The position numbers and the translations under genes are program-made. Below are positions 27,197 to 40,030 of a stretch of DNA of 64,000 nucleotides, piece after piece. This stretch comes from Methylobacterium sp. Leaf123. Its GTDB lineage: Bacteria > Pseudomonadota > Alphaproteobacteria > Rhizobiales > Beijerinckiaceae. The notes beneath the pieces were generated by a model. That model saw only the letters and a program-made list of their open reading frames with translations, did no database searches and had not been told where the DNA came from. The stretch spans positions 125,683 through 189,682 of the forward strand of contig NZ_LMNS01000023.1 in NCBI RefSeq assembly GCF_001423405.1. The letters run 5' to 3'. How positions within the stretch are numbered: the stretch's first letter is position 1; the number at the start of each line of letters is the position of its first letter.

Positions 27197-27571
27197 ATGA
27201 ACACGCGGATCATCACCACCCCCGGCGGCGAGCGTCTCGTGCTGGTGCCCGAGTCGGATTTCGAAGCGCTGGTGGCGGCGGCCGAAGACAATGCCGACCG
27301 TACCGCCATAGCGGAGTTTCGGCGCAAGCTCGCTGCGGGTGAGGAAGAGCTGATTCCGGCCTCGGTCGTGGAGAGGCTTCTTTCCGGCGAAAACCGTGTC
27401 CGCGTCTGGCGCGAGCACCGTGGCCTGAGCGGGACTGCGCTCGCGAAGCAGGCGGGCCTCGCTCAGGCCTACCTGTCGCAGATTGAGACGGGAGCACGGG
27501 AAGGCACCTTAGAAACCTACGGCAAGCTGGCCGCGGCCCTGGCGGTTTCCCTGGACGATCTCGCCGGCTGA
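27197..27571 (+). CDS. Helix-turn-helix (XRE) antitoxin
   Basis: 124 residues. The first ~60 form an ITTPGGERLVLVPESDFEALV antitoxin-like segment. Residues ~70-122 are an XRE helix-turn-helix (LAKQAGLAQAYLSQIETGARE, then LAAALAVSLDDL). It would neutralise the upstream toxin and repress the pair through the inverted repeat at 26877. The ATG at 27197 follows gaggaaacgagaaccc. Confidence 0.85.
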   Translation: MNTRIITTPGGERLVLVPESDFEALVAAAEDNADRTAIAEFRRKLAAGEEELIPASVVERLLSGENRVRVWREHRGLSGTALAKQAGLAQAYLSQIETGAREGTLETYGKLAAALAVSLDDLAG

Positions 27572-27623
27572 TGCTCCCATCCGGGTCGGCGACCGGCCGC
27601 GTTGCCGGCCGCCTGGGGCCGCC

Positions 27624-28547
27624 TCAGCGCGCCTTCTTCGTCAGCTTCTGCGCGATCTCGAACATCTCCTCCGGCGCGTAGTCGGGCGCGAAGGCCGACG
27701 GGATGCCCGTGAGCTGGTGGATCTTGCCGCCATCGGGCATGCCCTCCACGATCTCCAGCTCGCCCGGCGGATCGCCCGGCAGGGCGTGCTCGCTGCTGTT
27801 CCAGATGCCGGCGATGTCACGGTAATCGTTCGGGCTCCAGGTATAGAGCCGGCGATGCGATCCCTCCTGCAGGTACTTCTGGCATTCGGGGATCTTGTCG
27901 AGGTTGATGTTCGGGGTCGGCAGGAACTTGTCGAGATCGACGCCGGTGATCTGCTTGAGCGCCAGGGCGTAGGCGTGAGCGTGGACCGAGCCGCGCACCA
28001 AGAGGTAGCCGCACACTTCGCGGCCGGTCGGGTCGGACAGGGTCTCATAGACCCGCAGCTTGTGCAGCCGGGCGCCGCATTCGAGGTGGAAGTTGTGCAG
28101 GAGATCGACGACGACATTGCCCGTCGAGGTGATGAAGTCGTTGTTCCACGACGCGCCATTGCTGTTGATGGGCGCCGAACCGCCGCCGTTCGACAGGAAG
28201 GCCGCGGCAAGCCGGATGTCCTTCATGTCCTCGAACGGCGCGCCCGAAATGTCGCCTCCATCCGTCTCGTCGCCGTCGTTGTCGGGCCCGTTGTTGAGCA
28301 TGGCGACGCCGTTGCTCACGAGTTCGACGTGGCCGAGTTCCTCCGCCGTGATGCTGGAAACGAGGCTGTAGAACGGCTTGAGCTTGTCCTTGCTGCGAAA
28401 GTTGAAGCTCTGGAACATGTAATTTCCGAGCGTGGACATCTCGCCGTATTTGCCGCCCAGCAACTCCTGCAGCGCAGCGGCTGCGTTGGGGTCCTTCCGT
28501 TTCGGTGCGGGAAGCTCGGCTTGTAGCTTATCGACGCGCATGAACAT
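27624..28547 (-). CDS. katN: Manganese catalase
   Basis: 307 residues of the di-manganese catalase family, which splits hydrogen peroxide without haem. The metal ligands are suggested by SSITAEELGHVELV (Glu-x-x-His) and the second cluster near HNFHLECGARLHKLRVYE. The family N-terminus MFMRVDKLQAELPAP and the YGEMSTLGNYMFQSFNFRSK segment are present. It is cytoplasmic and stands alone, convergent with toxin-antitoxin pair 2. The start at 28547 is favoured by the conserved N-terminus. Confidence 0.88.
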   Translation of the reverse strand: MFMRVDKLQAELPAPKRKDPNAAAALQELLGGKYGEMSTLGNYMFQSFNFRSKDKLKPFYSLVSSITAEELGHVELVSNGVAMLNNGPDNDGDETDGGDISGAPFEDMKDIRLAAAFLSNGGGSAPINSNGASWNNDFITSTGNVVVDLLHNFHLECGARLHKLRVYETLSDPTGREVCGYLLVRGSVHAHAYALALKQITGVDLDKFLPTPNINLDKIPECQKYLQEGSHRRLYTWSPNDYRDIAGIWNSSEHALPGDPPGELEIVEGMPDGGKIHQLTGIPSAFAPDYAPEEMFEIAQKLTKKAR

Positions 28548-29101
28548 GGGAGAAGACCTCTCGCTGTTGCCGGTCACCACCGGAACGTGCGCCGCAGAAG
28601 CCTCCATGCATCGTCACAGCCCAAAGCGGCCCGACGGTCGGAGGTTCGGTCGGGCACTGGGGTGTGCGGTCGGAACCGCGCGGTGAAGGCCTCTGTTCCC
28701 GGCCCCACGCACCGGTTGCAGGTTTACCGCCGGGCCGTTCCTGCCCCCGGACCGGCAATGCGCCACTGCGTCGCGGTGCCGGGCCATCGCGCGATGCCGC
28801 TTGAGTAGCGTCGCGGCGCGAAGAGCGGGCATTTCACGATTTTGGCCCTGAACAACATCGAGCGGAGCGAAAAACCGAGGCTGCGGAGGCAGCTACCGGT
28901 GCTTGAGACTGCCGTAAAAGCAGAACGATCATTTGATGCAATCGTTCGGTGTCGCGGTGCGCAAAAGCGTCACCGCGCAAACATCTGCCGATCGTGGGAT
29001 TGAATACATGATGCCTTGCGTTGAGCAGGCCTAACGGCTCTGTTAGCACCCTGTGCCAGATGGTCCCGGCGGAAGATCGGGGCCTGGGAGGAGCAAGGCC
29101 C
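28548..29101. other. Divergent promoter region katN/lldP
   Basis: 554 bases with no recognisable gene. It should hold the promoters of katN (minus) and lldP (plus). A moderately AT-rich part lies at 28980-29010. Small open frames here are low-complexity and lack ribosome-binding sites. Confidence 0.5.
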
Positions 29102-30841
<1,740 letters not shown>

Positions 30842-30863
30842 CCGGCCGGCTCGACGGCACACG

Positions 30864-30900
30864 GAAAAGCCCGCCCCGAGCGATCGGGGCGGGCTTTTTC
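30864..30900 (+). terminator. Rho-independent terminator of lldP
   Basis: aaaagcccgccccga, loop gcga, tcggggcgggcttttt: a perfect 15-base stem with flanking A and T tracts. It can act in both directions. Confidence 0.92.
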
Positions 30901-30913
30901 TTGGGCTGAGGCA

Positions 30914-31016
30914 GAGCATCGTCCCGAAAGGTGGTTGCCGGCTTTCGGAAAAAGACGATGCGGCAACAAGAGCCGAGAGCATCGTCCCGGATCCGCTATC
31001 CGGGACGATGCTCTAG
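30914..31016. repeat. Intergenic repeat with two hairpins
   Basis: agagcatcgtcccgaaag with a complementary ctttcggaaaaagacgatgc, then a perfect 17-base stem (30976-30992 with 30998-31014) built on agagcatcgtcccggat. The motif gcatcgtcc is a hallmark of repeats I associate with Methylobacterium genomes. The second stem overlaps the stop codon of the minus-strand gene at 31013. Confidence 0.6.
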
Positions 31017-31459
31017 CGTGGGCCGGGTGCTTCCGGCTTTGTGGGCTCGACCGGCGGCGCCGACCGCGCGAGCCGACCCTCCTCGGCGCGGTGGACGTAT
31101 TGGCTCGCCACCAGCCAGCCCTTGAAGAAGCGCAAGGGAAGGGTGCAGGCGATCAGCACCACCGGCAGGGTCAGGGCAAAGTGGAGCCAGACCGGCGGGT
31201 CGTAGGTCAGCTCCAGCCACAGGCCGAAGGCGACCGCGGGAATCGCCGTGGTCATCATCACGAAGAAGGCGGGACCGTCGGCGGGATCGGCGAAGGAGAA
31301 GTCGAGCCCGCAGGCGTCGCAGCGCGGGGCGATGCTCAGAAACCCCTTGAACAGATGGCCCCGGCCGCAGCGCGGGCAGGCGCTGCGCGCCGCCACGGAG
31401 AGCGGCGCCTGGGGCTCGTACCGGGTCTCGGTCCGAATCGGGTCACGGGTGTCGGTCAT
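31013..31459 (-). CDS. DUF983 zinc-ribbon membrane protein
   Basis: 148 residues. A zinc-ribbon-like unit CPRCGRGHLF...CDACGLDF (two CxxC pairs, about residues 29-53) precedes two transmembrane helices (FVMMTTAIPAVAFGLWL and ALTLPVVLIACTLPLRFF). This is the DUF983 layout; function unknown, often near cytochrome oxidase genes elsewhere. The start at 31459 gives MTDTRDPIRTE. Its stop codon lies in a repeat. Confidence 0.8.
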   Translation of the reverse strand: MTDTRDPIRTETRYEPQAPLSVAARSACPRCGRGHLFKGFLSIAPRCDACGLDFSFADPADGPAFFVMMTTAIPAVAFGLWLELTYDPPVWLHFALTLPVVLIACTLPLRFFKGWLVASQYVHRAEEGRLARSAPPVEPTKPEAPGPR

Positions 31460-31633
31460 CACGGTCTCCTGGCGAGGCAACCGATGCCCACCGCGATGGT
31501 TCGCCGGGGCCCCGCAGGCCACCCATGCGGGACCGGATGGATTTTTTCGAGCTGATATTTTTTCCGGAGATCCGGATTAAACAGCGGCGATCGCGCGTTA
31601 ATGATCTCACGCGCGCCACAGCAGGCCGCAAAC

Positions 31634-32164
31634 ATGTTCTTCCGCCGCCTCCGCCGCGACAGCCTGAGCGACTTCCCCCGCATCGAGACCGGGCGGCTGA
31701 CGATTGCACCGCTCGGCGCGGGTGATGCGCGGGCCGTGCACGCGCTCACCAATGATCCGGCTATTACCGGCGCGGTCGATTTCCTCGCCAACCCGTTCAC
31801 CCTGGCCGATGCCGAGGCGCTGATCGCCTCCGGCCGGCATGGGCGCGACCGCTTCCTCGGCGCCTGGAGCCGCGAGGACGCCGCCCCGCTCGTCGGCATC
31901 GTCGGGACCCATCTGCGGGGGGAGGGCGCGGTCGAGATCGGCTACTGGATCGGCGGGGCCGCCCGCGGCCGCGGCTTCGGGACGGAGGCGGTCTCCGCCA
32001 TCGTCGGACTGCTGCGCCGCCGCTTTCCCCGCCGGGCGATCGTGGCCGAGTGCCGTCCCGGCAACGTCGCCTCCTGGGGCCTGCTGCACAAGATCGGCTT
32101 TCGCGAGACCGGCTCGGAGGGGCACCGCCCCGGCCGCCGCCAACTCGTCCTCGAAGGGGCCTGA
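31634..32164 (+). CDS. GNAT-family N-acetyltransferase
   Basis: 176 residues. IETGRLTIAPLGAGDA is the RimJ/RimL-type entry strand. The acetyl-CoA loop is GYWIGGAARGRGFGTEAV and the C-terminal NVASWGLLHKIGFRETG is typical. The substrate, whether protein N-terminus or small amine, cannot be told. ATG at 31634 was chosen as the first codon of the conserved part; an upstream start at 31601 would add eleven residues. Confidence 0.82.
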   Translation: MFFRRLRRDSLSDFPRIETGRLTIAPLGAGDARAVHALTNDPAITGAVDFLANPFTLADAEALIASGRHGRDRFLGAWSREDAAPLVGIVGTHLRGEGAVEIGYWIGGAARGRGFGTEAVSAIVGLLRRRFPRRAIVAECRPGNVASWGLLHKIGFRETGSEGHRPGRRQLVLEGA

Positions 32165-32287
32165 CGCCGCAGGCTGCGCCGAACAGGCCGGAGCGGGATG
32201 GACCAAAGACCGGGAGGCGGCGGATCTCGAATCGGCTTAAGATCGGTGAATAGGCCCTCGCCGGCCAGTGCCGGCGCGCCGGAAGAC

Positions 32288-33022
32288 ATGATCGCGATGA
32301 CGGCCAGCGCACACTCGGATATCGGCGGCCCCGCCGATAAGGCGGCTCCCCTGGCGGGCGGACAGGCCCTGCGCCTCCTGATCGTCGATGATCACCCCCT
32401 GTTCCGCGAGGCTTTGGCGAGCGCCATCGCGCTTGCCTTCCCCGAGGCGGTTTTGCACGAGGCGGACGGCATCGGCACGGCCTGCGAGACCTTAAGCCGG
32501 AACCCCGCCATCGACCTCACGCTGCTCGATCTCTCGATGCAGGGCGTGACCGGGTTCGAGGGGCTCACCGCGATCCGCACCCGCTTTCCCCGCGTGCCGA
32601 TCCTGATTGTCTCCGGCGTCACCGATCCGCGCATCATGCACGAGGCCCTTCGCCACGGGGCGGCCGGCTTCGTGCCGAAGGCCGTCGACAAGGCGACCCT
32701 GACCCGGGCGATCTCCGAGGTGCTCGGCGGCGCCCTGTTCATGCCGCCCGATCTCGCCGCCGCGCCGGCCCCGGCGCGGGGCGGCGACAAGGCGCCGATC
32801 GCCGAGCGGATCGCCCGCCTGACCCCGCAGCAGATGCGGGTGCTCGGCATGATCCGCCAGGGCAAGCTCAACAAGCAGATCGCCTACGAGCTTCAGGTCG
32901 GCGACTCGACGGTGAAGGCCCACGTCTCCGAGATCCTGCGCAAGCTCGAAGTCATCAGCCGGACGCAGATCGTGATCGAGACGGCCTATGTCGATTTCGA
33001 TCAGGCGGGCGGGGGGTTCTGA
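32288..33022 (+). CDS. LuxR/NarL-type response regulator
   Basis: 244 residues. The receiver domain spans ~28-145, with the acidic pair in LLIVDDHPLF, the phospho-acceptor Asp in DLTLLDLSMQG and the conserved Lys in FVPKAVDK. A LuxR helix-turn-helix follows (LTPQQMRVLGMIRQGKLNKQIAYELQVGDSTVKAHVSEILRKL). No sensor kinase lies next to it, so its partner is unknown. The start at 32288 follows ggaagac; a second ATG at 32297 is possible. Confidence 0.87.
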   Translation: MIAMTASAHSDIGGPADKAAPLAGGQALRLLIVDDHPLFREALASAIALAFPEAVLHEADGIGTACETLSRNPAIDLTLLDLSMQGVTGFEGLTAIRTRFPRVPILIVSGVTDPRIMHEALRHGAAGFVPKAVDKATLTRAISEVLGGALFMPPDLAAAPAPARGGDKAPIAERIARLTPQQMRVLGMIRQGKLNKQIAYELQVGDSTVKAHVSEILRKLEVISRTQIVIETAYVDFDQAGGGF

Positions 33023-33030
33023 GCCGCGCG

Positions 33031-33903
33031 TTACGCGAACCGTTTGGCCGCGACGACGCACAGCACCACCCCGGCGGCGACCGCGACCATCGCCCCCTCG
33101 ACCGGTTCGCCCAGCAGAAGGCCGGCGAGCGCGAGGCCGAAGAAGGGCTGGAGCAATTGCAGTTGCCCGACCCCGGCGATGCCGCCGAGCGCCAGCCCGC
33201 GATACCAGAACACGAAGCCGACCAGCATGCTGAAGACCGAGACGTAGCCGAGCCCGGCCCAGGCCGGCAGGCCGATCCCGGTCCATGAATCCGGCAAGGT
33301 CATGAGCGCCAGAACGGCCATGGCGGGCGCGGCCAGCACGAGCGCCCAGGAGATGACCTGCCAGCCGCCGAGCCGGCGCGACAGGCGGGCGCCCTCGGCA
33401 TAGCCGAGACCGCAGAGCAGGATCGCCCCCAGCATCAGCCCGTCGCCCGCAAGGTCGGCGCCGTCGCTGCGCGCCAGGGCAAAGCCCGCCACCAGCACGC
33501 TGCCCACGCCCGAGAACAGCCAGAAGGCGGGTTTCGGCCTGTCATCGGCCCCCAGCAAACCGAACAGGGCAGTGGCGAGCGGCAGCAGGCCGATGAAGAC
33601 GATGGAGCGGGCCGAAGTGATGTGCCGGAGCGCCAGCGCCGTGAGCAGGGGAAAACCGACCACCACGCCGAGGGCCACCACGGCGAGCGGCCCGAGATCG
33701 CCCCGCGCCGGCCGCTTCTGCCGCAGCAGAGCCAGGAGCGCGCCTCCGAGCCCGGCGGCGATCACCGCGCGCGAGGCGGTGAGGAAGAGCGGCGTGAAAC
33801 CGCCGACCGCCACCCGCGTCGCCGGCAGCGAGCCGCTGAAGATGAGCACGCCGAGGAGGCCGTGACCCCACCCCTCCCAGGATTGTTTGCCGGTCTGCTG
33901 CAT
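33031..33903 (-). CDS. EamA/DMT-family transporter
   Basis: 290 residues with ten predicted helices in two EamA repeats (FSGSLPATRVAVGGFTPLFLTASRAVIAAGL; GVGQLQLLQPFFGLALAGLLLGEPVEG). It is an inner-membrane exporter of small metabolites or drugs. It is transcribed divergently from the MocR-type regulator across a 107-base region that contains a perfect inverted repeat, so control by that regulator is likely. Confidence 0.85.
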   Translation of the reverse strand: MQQTGKQSWEGWGHGLLGVLIFSGSLPATRVAVGGFTPLFLTASRAVIAAGLGGALLALLRQKRPARGDLGPLAVVALGVVVGFPLLTALALRHITSARSIVFIGLLPLATALFGLLGADDRPKPAFWLFSGVGSVLVAGFALARSDGADLAGDGLMLGAILLCGLGYAEGARLSRRLGGWQVISWALVLAAPAMAVLALMTLPDSWTGIGLPAWAGLGYVSVFSMLVGFVFWYRGLALGGIAGVGQLQLLQPFFGLALAGLLLGEPVEGAMVAVAAGVVLCVVAAKRFA

Positions 33904-33968
33904 CGTCCGTCCTCGAAACCGGCGCGAGGATAGGCCGGCCGGCCCTGGCGGTGACAGGCACGGTTCCG

Positions 33969-33989
33969 TACAGTTTGGTCCGAACTGTA
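33969..33989. promoter_or_regulatory. Perfect inverted repeat in the MocR/DMT divergent promoter
   Basis: tacagtt, seven bases, aactgta. It lies 66 bases from the DMT start and 22 bases before the regulator start. GntR-type helix-turn-helix proteins bind such palindromes. A likely operator of the adjacent MocR protein. Confidence 0.6.
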
Positions 33990-34010
33990 TGGCTCTTTGC
34001 GCCCGCACGG

Positions 34011-35438
34011 ATGACGCGTGACATGATGGAGGATGCGGGCGGCCGCACCGAGGCGGTGATGGCGGCGATCCGCCAAAGGCTCGCCGCGCGGGTGCTGGCG
34101 CCGGGGGAGCGGCTGCCCTCGATCCGGCGCTTTGCCGCGGCGATGCAAGTCTCGCCCTCGACCGTGGTCGAGGCCTATGACCGGCTGGCGGCGGAGGGGT
34201 TGATCCGGGCGCGGCCGGGCTCCGGCTTCTTCGTCTCGGGCGCGGTCTCGCCCCTGGCGCTCACCGAGCCGGAGCCGCGACGCGAGCGGGCGATCGATCC
34301 GCTCTGGGTCTCGCGCCAATCGCTCGATGCCGGGCCGGACATGCTCAAGCCGGGCTGCGGCTGGCTTCCGGCGGAGTGGATGCCGAACGCGGCGATCCGC
34401 CGGGCGGTGCGCGGCATCGCCCAGGCCGGCGACGCAGTGCTGACGGATTACGGCGCCACCCGCGGCGCGCTCACCCTGCGCCGTCACCTCGTGCGCCGGC
34501 TGGCGGGGGAGGGGATCGAGGCCGGGGCGGACCAAGTGCTGCTCACCGCCTCGGGCACGCAGGCCATCGACCTGATCGGCCGCTTCCTCCTGCGCCCCGG
34601 CGACACGGTGATCGTGGACGATCCCTGCTACTTCAACTTCCAGGCCCTGCTGCGCGTGCACGCGGTTCGGATCGTCGGGGTGCCCTACACGCCGACGGGG
34701 CCCGATCTCGCGGCCTTCGCCGCGGCGCTCGCCGAGCATCGCCCGCGCCTCTACGTCACCAATTCAGCGCTCCACAATCCGACCGGCGCGACGCTCTCGC
34801 CGCAGAATGCCCACCGGCTCCTGACGCTCGCGGCGGCGCACGACCTCACCATCGTCGAGGACGACATCTTCGCCGACTTGGAGCCCGAGCCCTCACCCCG
34901 GCTCGCCGCCCTCGACGGCCTGAACCGCGTCATCCGTATCGGCAGCTTCTCGAAGACGCTCTCGGCCTCGATCCGCTGCGGCTTCATCGCCGCGCGCCCC
35001 GACTGGATCGAGTCCCTGGTCGATCTCCAGGTGGCGACGAGCTTCGGCGGCCCGAGCCCGGTCGCCGCCGAGCTGATCGCCGGCACGCTCGCCGACGGCA
35101 GCTACCGCAAGCATCTGGAGGCCTTGCGCCGCCGCCTGTCGCGGGCGCGCCGGGAGGCCACCGCCCGGCTCGGTTCGCTCGGCATCACACCCTGGATCGT
35201 GCCGCGCGGCGGCTTCACCCTCTGGTGCCGCCTGCCCGACGGGCAGGACGCGGCGGCTCTCGCCCGCGCCGGCTTGGCGGAGGGTCTGGTTCTGGCCCCC
35301 GGCAACGTCTTCAGCGTCTCGCAGACGGCTTCCGGCTTCATGCGCTTCAACGTGGCGCAGATGACCGATCCGCGGGGCTATGACGGGCTGGCGCGGGCGA
35401 TGGAGGGAGCGCAGATCCCACCCGCATCCTCACCCTGA
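34011..35438 (+). CDS. MocR-type GntR regulator with aminotransferase domain
   Basis: 475 residues. Residues ~10-75 are a GntR winged helix (LPSIRRFAAAMQVSPSTVVEAYDRLAAEGLI). The rest is a class I aminotransferase domain with the PLP lysine in GSFSKTLSASIRCGF and VTNSALHNPTGATL. MocR proteins use PLP or an amino-acid adduct as effector and usually control a neighbouring gene; the divergent DMT transporter is the obvious target. ATG 34011 is chosen because it leaves the inverted repeat upstream. Confidence 0.87.
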   Translation: MTRDMMEDAGGRTEAVMAAIRQRLAARVLAPGERLPSIRRFAAAMQVSPSTVVEAYDRLAAEGLIRARPGSGFFVSGAVSPLALTEPEPRRERAIDPLWVSRQSLDAGPDMLKPGCGWLPAEWMPNAAIRRAVRGIAQAGDAVLTDYGATRGALTLRRHLVRRLAGEGIEAGADQVLLTASGTQAIDLIGRFLLRPGDTVIVDDPCYFNFQALLRVHAVRIVGVPYTPTGPDLAAFAAALAEHRPRLYVTNSALHNPTGATLSPQNAHRLLTLAAAHDLTIVEDDIFADLEPEPSPRLAALDGLNRVIRIGSFSKTLSASIRCGFIAARPDWIESLVDLQVATSFGGPSPVAAELIAGTLADGSYRKHLEALRRRLSRARREATARLGSLGITPWIVPRGGFTLWCRLPDGQDAAALARAGLAEGLVLAPGNVFSVSQTASGFMRFNVAQMTDPRGYDGLARAMEGAQIPPASSP

Positions 35439-35540
35439 GCTGCCGCAATGCGACCGCGAAGGGTGTTCCCGTACCCCGCGCGATCCCTGGAAGCCCCTTC
35501 GAGGCCTGCGCTTGGCTCCGGCACCTCAGGGTGAGGGCGC
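35424..35540. repeat. Hairpin-bounded intergenic repeat
   Basis: tcctcaccctgag at the left and ctcagggtgaggg at the right are complementary, enclosing about 90 bases with gcgcgatccctgg. A related gcgcgatccctgga block recurs near 42501-42514. It lies between convergent genes, overlaps the stop of the MocR gene, and probably serves as a terminator. Confidence 0.55.
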
Positions 35541-35553
35541 TGGCTGGGATGAC

Positions 35554-37965
<2,412 letters not shown>

Positions 37966-38048
37966 GGCTTCGTCGGCGTCGCAGCCGCGTCGTCACGGTT
38001 TGCGTCCGCCCGGTGTGGCCGGCTTTCGCGCGGATGCGAAATCAAAAG

Positions 38049-39410
38049 TCAGCGGCGCAGGCGGTTGCCGAGGACGAAGCCGAACAGACCCATCAGCACG
38101 ATCCCCGCCGCCCCCTGCAACCCGACCAACAGGTTGGTGACGCGGCCCAGCGGTTTCACCCCGATCTCCGGCGGGTTGGCGGTCATCATGTTGAGCGCGC
38201 TGTAGCTCACGAGATCGAGCGGGTTGTAGGTCGGCGTGTTCGCGCCCTCGTGGAAGAGCCCGCCCGTCGCCCCATAGGCCCCGGCGAACAGGAAGATCCC
38301 GACGAGGAAGGCGCGGGCGATCCGCGAGAGGCTCTCGCCGTAATCGCACAGCCACTCGACGAAGCGGTCGGCGATCCAGCGGTAGCCGGAGCTCAGCGTT
38401 CCGCGAACATCGCGGGCGAAAAAGGCCTCGCGGGCCCGCACGCCGGCATGGCGGCGGCCCATGCGGCGCCCGCGCTTGTAGGCCCAGCTCGCGCCCTCGG
38501 GGCTGCCGATGCTCTGAAGGTTGCGCTCGAGCGCGAGATAGCTCGCCTGCGCCGCCTCGTATTCGCCCGCCGCCTCCTCGCCGACCATGCCGCCGATCTG
38601 CTCGACGGAGAGCCGCACGCCTTCCAGCCACGCGCCGGCAAAGCGCGCGTGGTGCAGCTTGCACGTCGTGAGGTCGAGCCGCACGAGGCTGGTGCGGGAG
38701 AAGTCGGCCCCCGACAGGTCCGCCCCGTCGAGGCGGGCGCCGGAGAAGTTGGCCCCGCGCAGCCGCGAGCCGACGAGCCGCGCCTTCTTCAGGCTGGCGC
38801 CCTCGAAATCCGCGCCGGTGAGATTGCAGTCGGAGAGGTTGGCCTCGTCAAGCCGGGCCTTTCGGAACACGGAATCGTCGGCATCCGCCCCGGTGAAGTC
38901 GGTGCCCCACAGGTCAGCGCCCTCGAACCGGGCGCCGTCGAGGAGCGCCTTGTCGAGCCGGGCAAAGCGCATGGTCGCGCCGGAGAAATCGGCATCCTCC
39001 AGCATCGCCTCGCGGAAGGAGGCCTGCCCGCCGGCAATTCCGGTGAAGCGCGCGCCGCTAAGGTCGGCGCCGGCAAAATCCGCCTCCTCCAGGCAGGCAT
39101 TCGCGAAGCCGGCCGAGCGGGCGAGCGCTCCGGCGAGCGAGGCGCGACGCAGGTTGGCGTCGGAAAAGTCGGTGGTCTCCAGCCGGGCATCGGCGAGGTC
39201 GGCGCCGGCAAGGTCGAGCCCGCCCACGCCCTCCGCCCACCAGCGCGGCGGCGCGTTCGGATCGATATGGATGTTCAGCGCGGCGCGCGACAGGCTGAGC
39301 CCGGCAAGGTCGTCGCGCCCGGCGATCGAGAACGGCGCCGCCTCGTCCGAGAGGCGCGCGAGCAGCGCCACGACGCGCGGATCATCGCCGTCCGCATCGC
39401 CCTGTCGCAC
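38049..39410 (-). CDS. Pentapeptide-repeat protein with C-terminal pore-like membrane domain
   Basis: About 453 residues. The first 270 or so consist of A(D/N)LxG-type pentapeptide repeats (GLDLAGADLADARL, LDGADLSGADFSRTSL), which fold into a four-sided helix. Two transmembrane segments near the C-terminus (ARAFLVGIFLFAGAYGATG; LLVGLQGAAGIVLMGLFGF) flank SYSALNMMTANPPEIGV, which looks like a two-helix potassium-channel pore whose TxGYG filter is lost. The start is uncertain: GTG at 39410 has gagg before it, while a TTG at 39506 would add 32 poorly conserved residues. Confidence 0.75.
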   Translation of the reverse strand: MRQGDADGDDPRVVALLARLSDEAAPFSIAGRDDLAGLSLSRAALNIHIDPNAPPRWWAEGVGGLDLAGADLADARLETTDFSDANLRRASLAGALARSAGFANACLEEADFAGADLSGARFTGIAGGQASFREAMLEDADFSGATMRFARLDKALLDGARFEGADLWGTDFTGADADDSVFRKARLDEANLSDCNLTGADFEGASLKKARLVGSRLRGANFSGARLDGADLSGADFSRTSLVRLDLTTCKLHHARFAGAWLEGVRLSVEQIGGMVGEEAAGEYEAAQASYLALERNLQSIGSPEGASWAYKRGRRMGRRHAGVRAREAFFARDVRGTLSSGYRWIADRFVEWLCDYGESLSRIARAFLVGIFLFAGAYGATGGLFHEGANTPTYNPLDLVSYSALNMMTANPPEIGVKPLGRVTNLLVGLQGAAGIVLMGLFGFVLGNRLRR

Positions 39411-39582
39411 CGCAAACGCCTCGCATGATCCCGCCCTCAAGCCCCATAGCCGGCCCGGCCCGAGCGAGACAAGGCGAGGGGCTGCGCGGGCGGCGCGGTT
39501 TTGCAAATGATCCTATGCTACCGCAACGGCTTTCCGTGCGTTGTGTGGCCACAGCGCGTGCGGCGCGAGAAGGGGTTCAGGC

Positions 39583-39957
39583 GTGTCGGGCAAAATCCTG
39601 CTGGTGGAAGATCACGAGGAGATCTGGGATTTCCTGTCCCGCCGGCTCAAGCGCCGCGGCTACGAGGTCGTGCTCGCCCATGACGGCGAGGCGGGCGTGC
39701 AGCAGGCCCGCGCCGCCCAGCCCGACGTGATCCTGCTCGACATGAACCTGCCGATCCTCGACGGCTGGTCGACTGCCCGCGCCCTGAAGGCCGCGACCGA
39801 TACCCGCGCCATCCCGATCATCGCGCTCACCGCCCACGCCATGTCGGGCGACCGCGACAAGGCGATCCAGGCCGGCTGCGACGACTATCACCCGAAGCCG
39901 ATCGACTTCCCCAAGCTGCTCACCCAGATCGGCACGGCGATCGGGGCAGGGGATTGA
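39583..39957 (+). CDS. Single-domain response regulator (CheY/DivK-like)
   Basis: 124 residues, one receiver domain: acidic residues in ILLVEDHEEI, phospho-Asp in VILLDMNLPILDGW, Thr in IALTAHAM and Lys in HPKPIDF. The ALTAHAMSGDR motif is of the DivK/hybrid-kinase receiver kind. It has no output domain and so acts through protein contacts or a phosphorelay. GTG at 39583 follows aagggg. It lies divergently from the pentapeptide-repeat gene. Confidence 0.85.
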   Translation: MSGKILLVEDHEEIWDFLSRRLKRRGYEVVLAHDGEAGVQQARAAQPDVILLDMNLPILDGWSTARALKAATDTRAIPIIALTAHAMSGDRDKAIQAGCDDYHPKPIDFPKLLTQIGTAIGAGD

Positions 39958-40030
39958 GGGACGGTCCGGCCCGCCCCTTCCACCCTCGACCTGCCTCTCC
40001 CGAACGGGCCCCGTTGCCCATGAGGACGCC

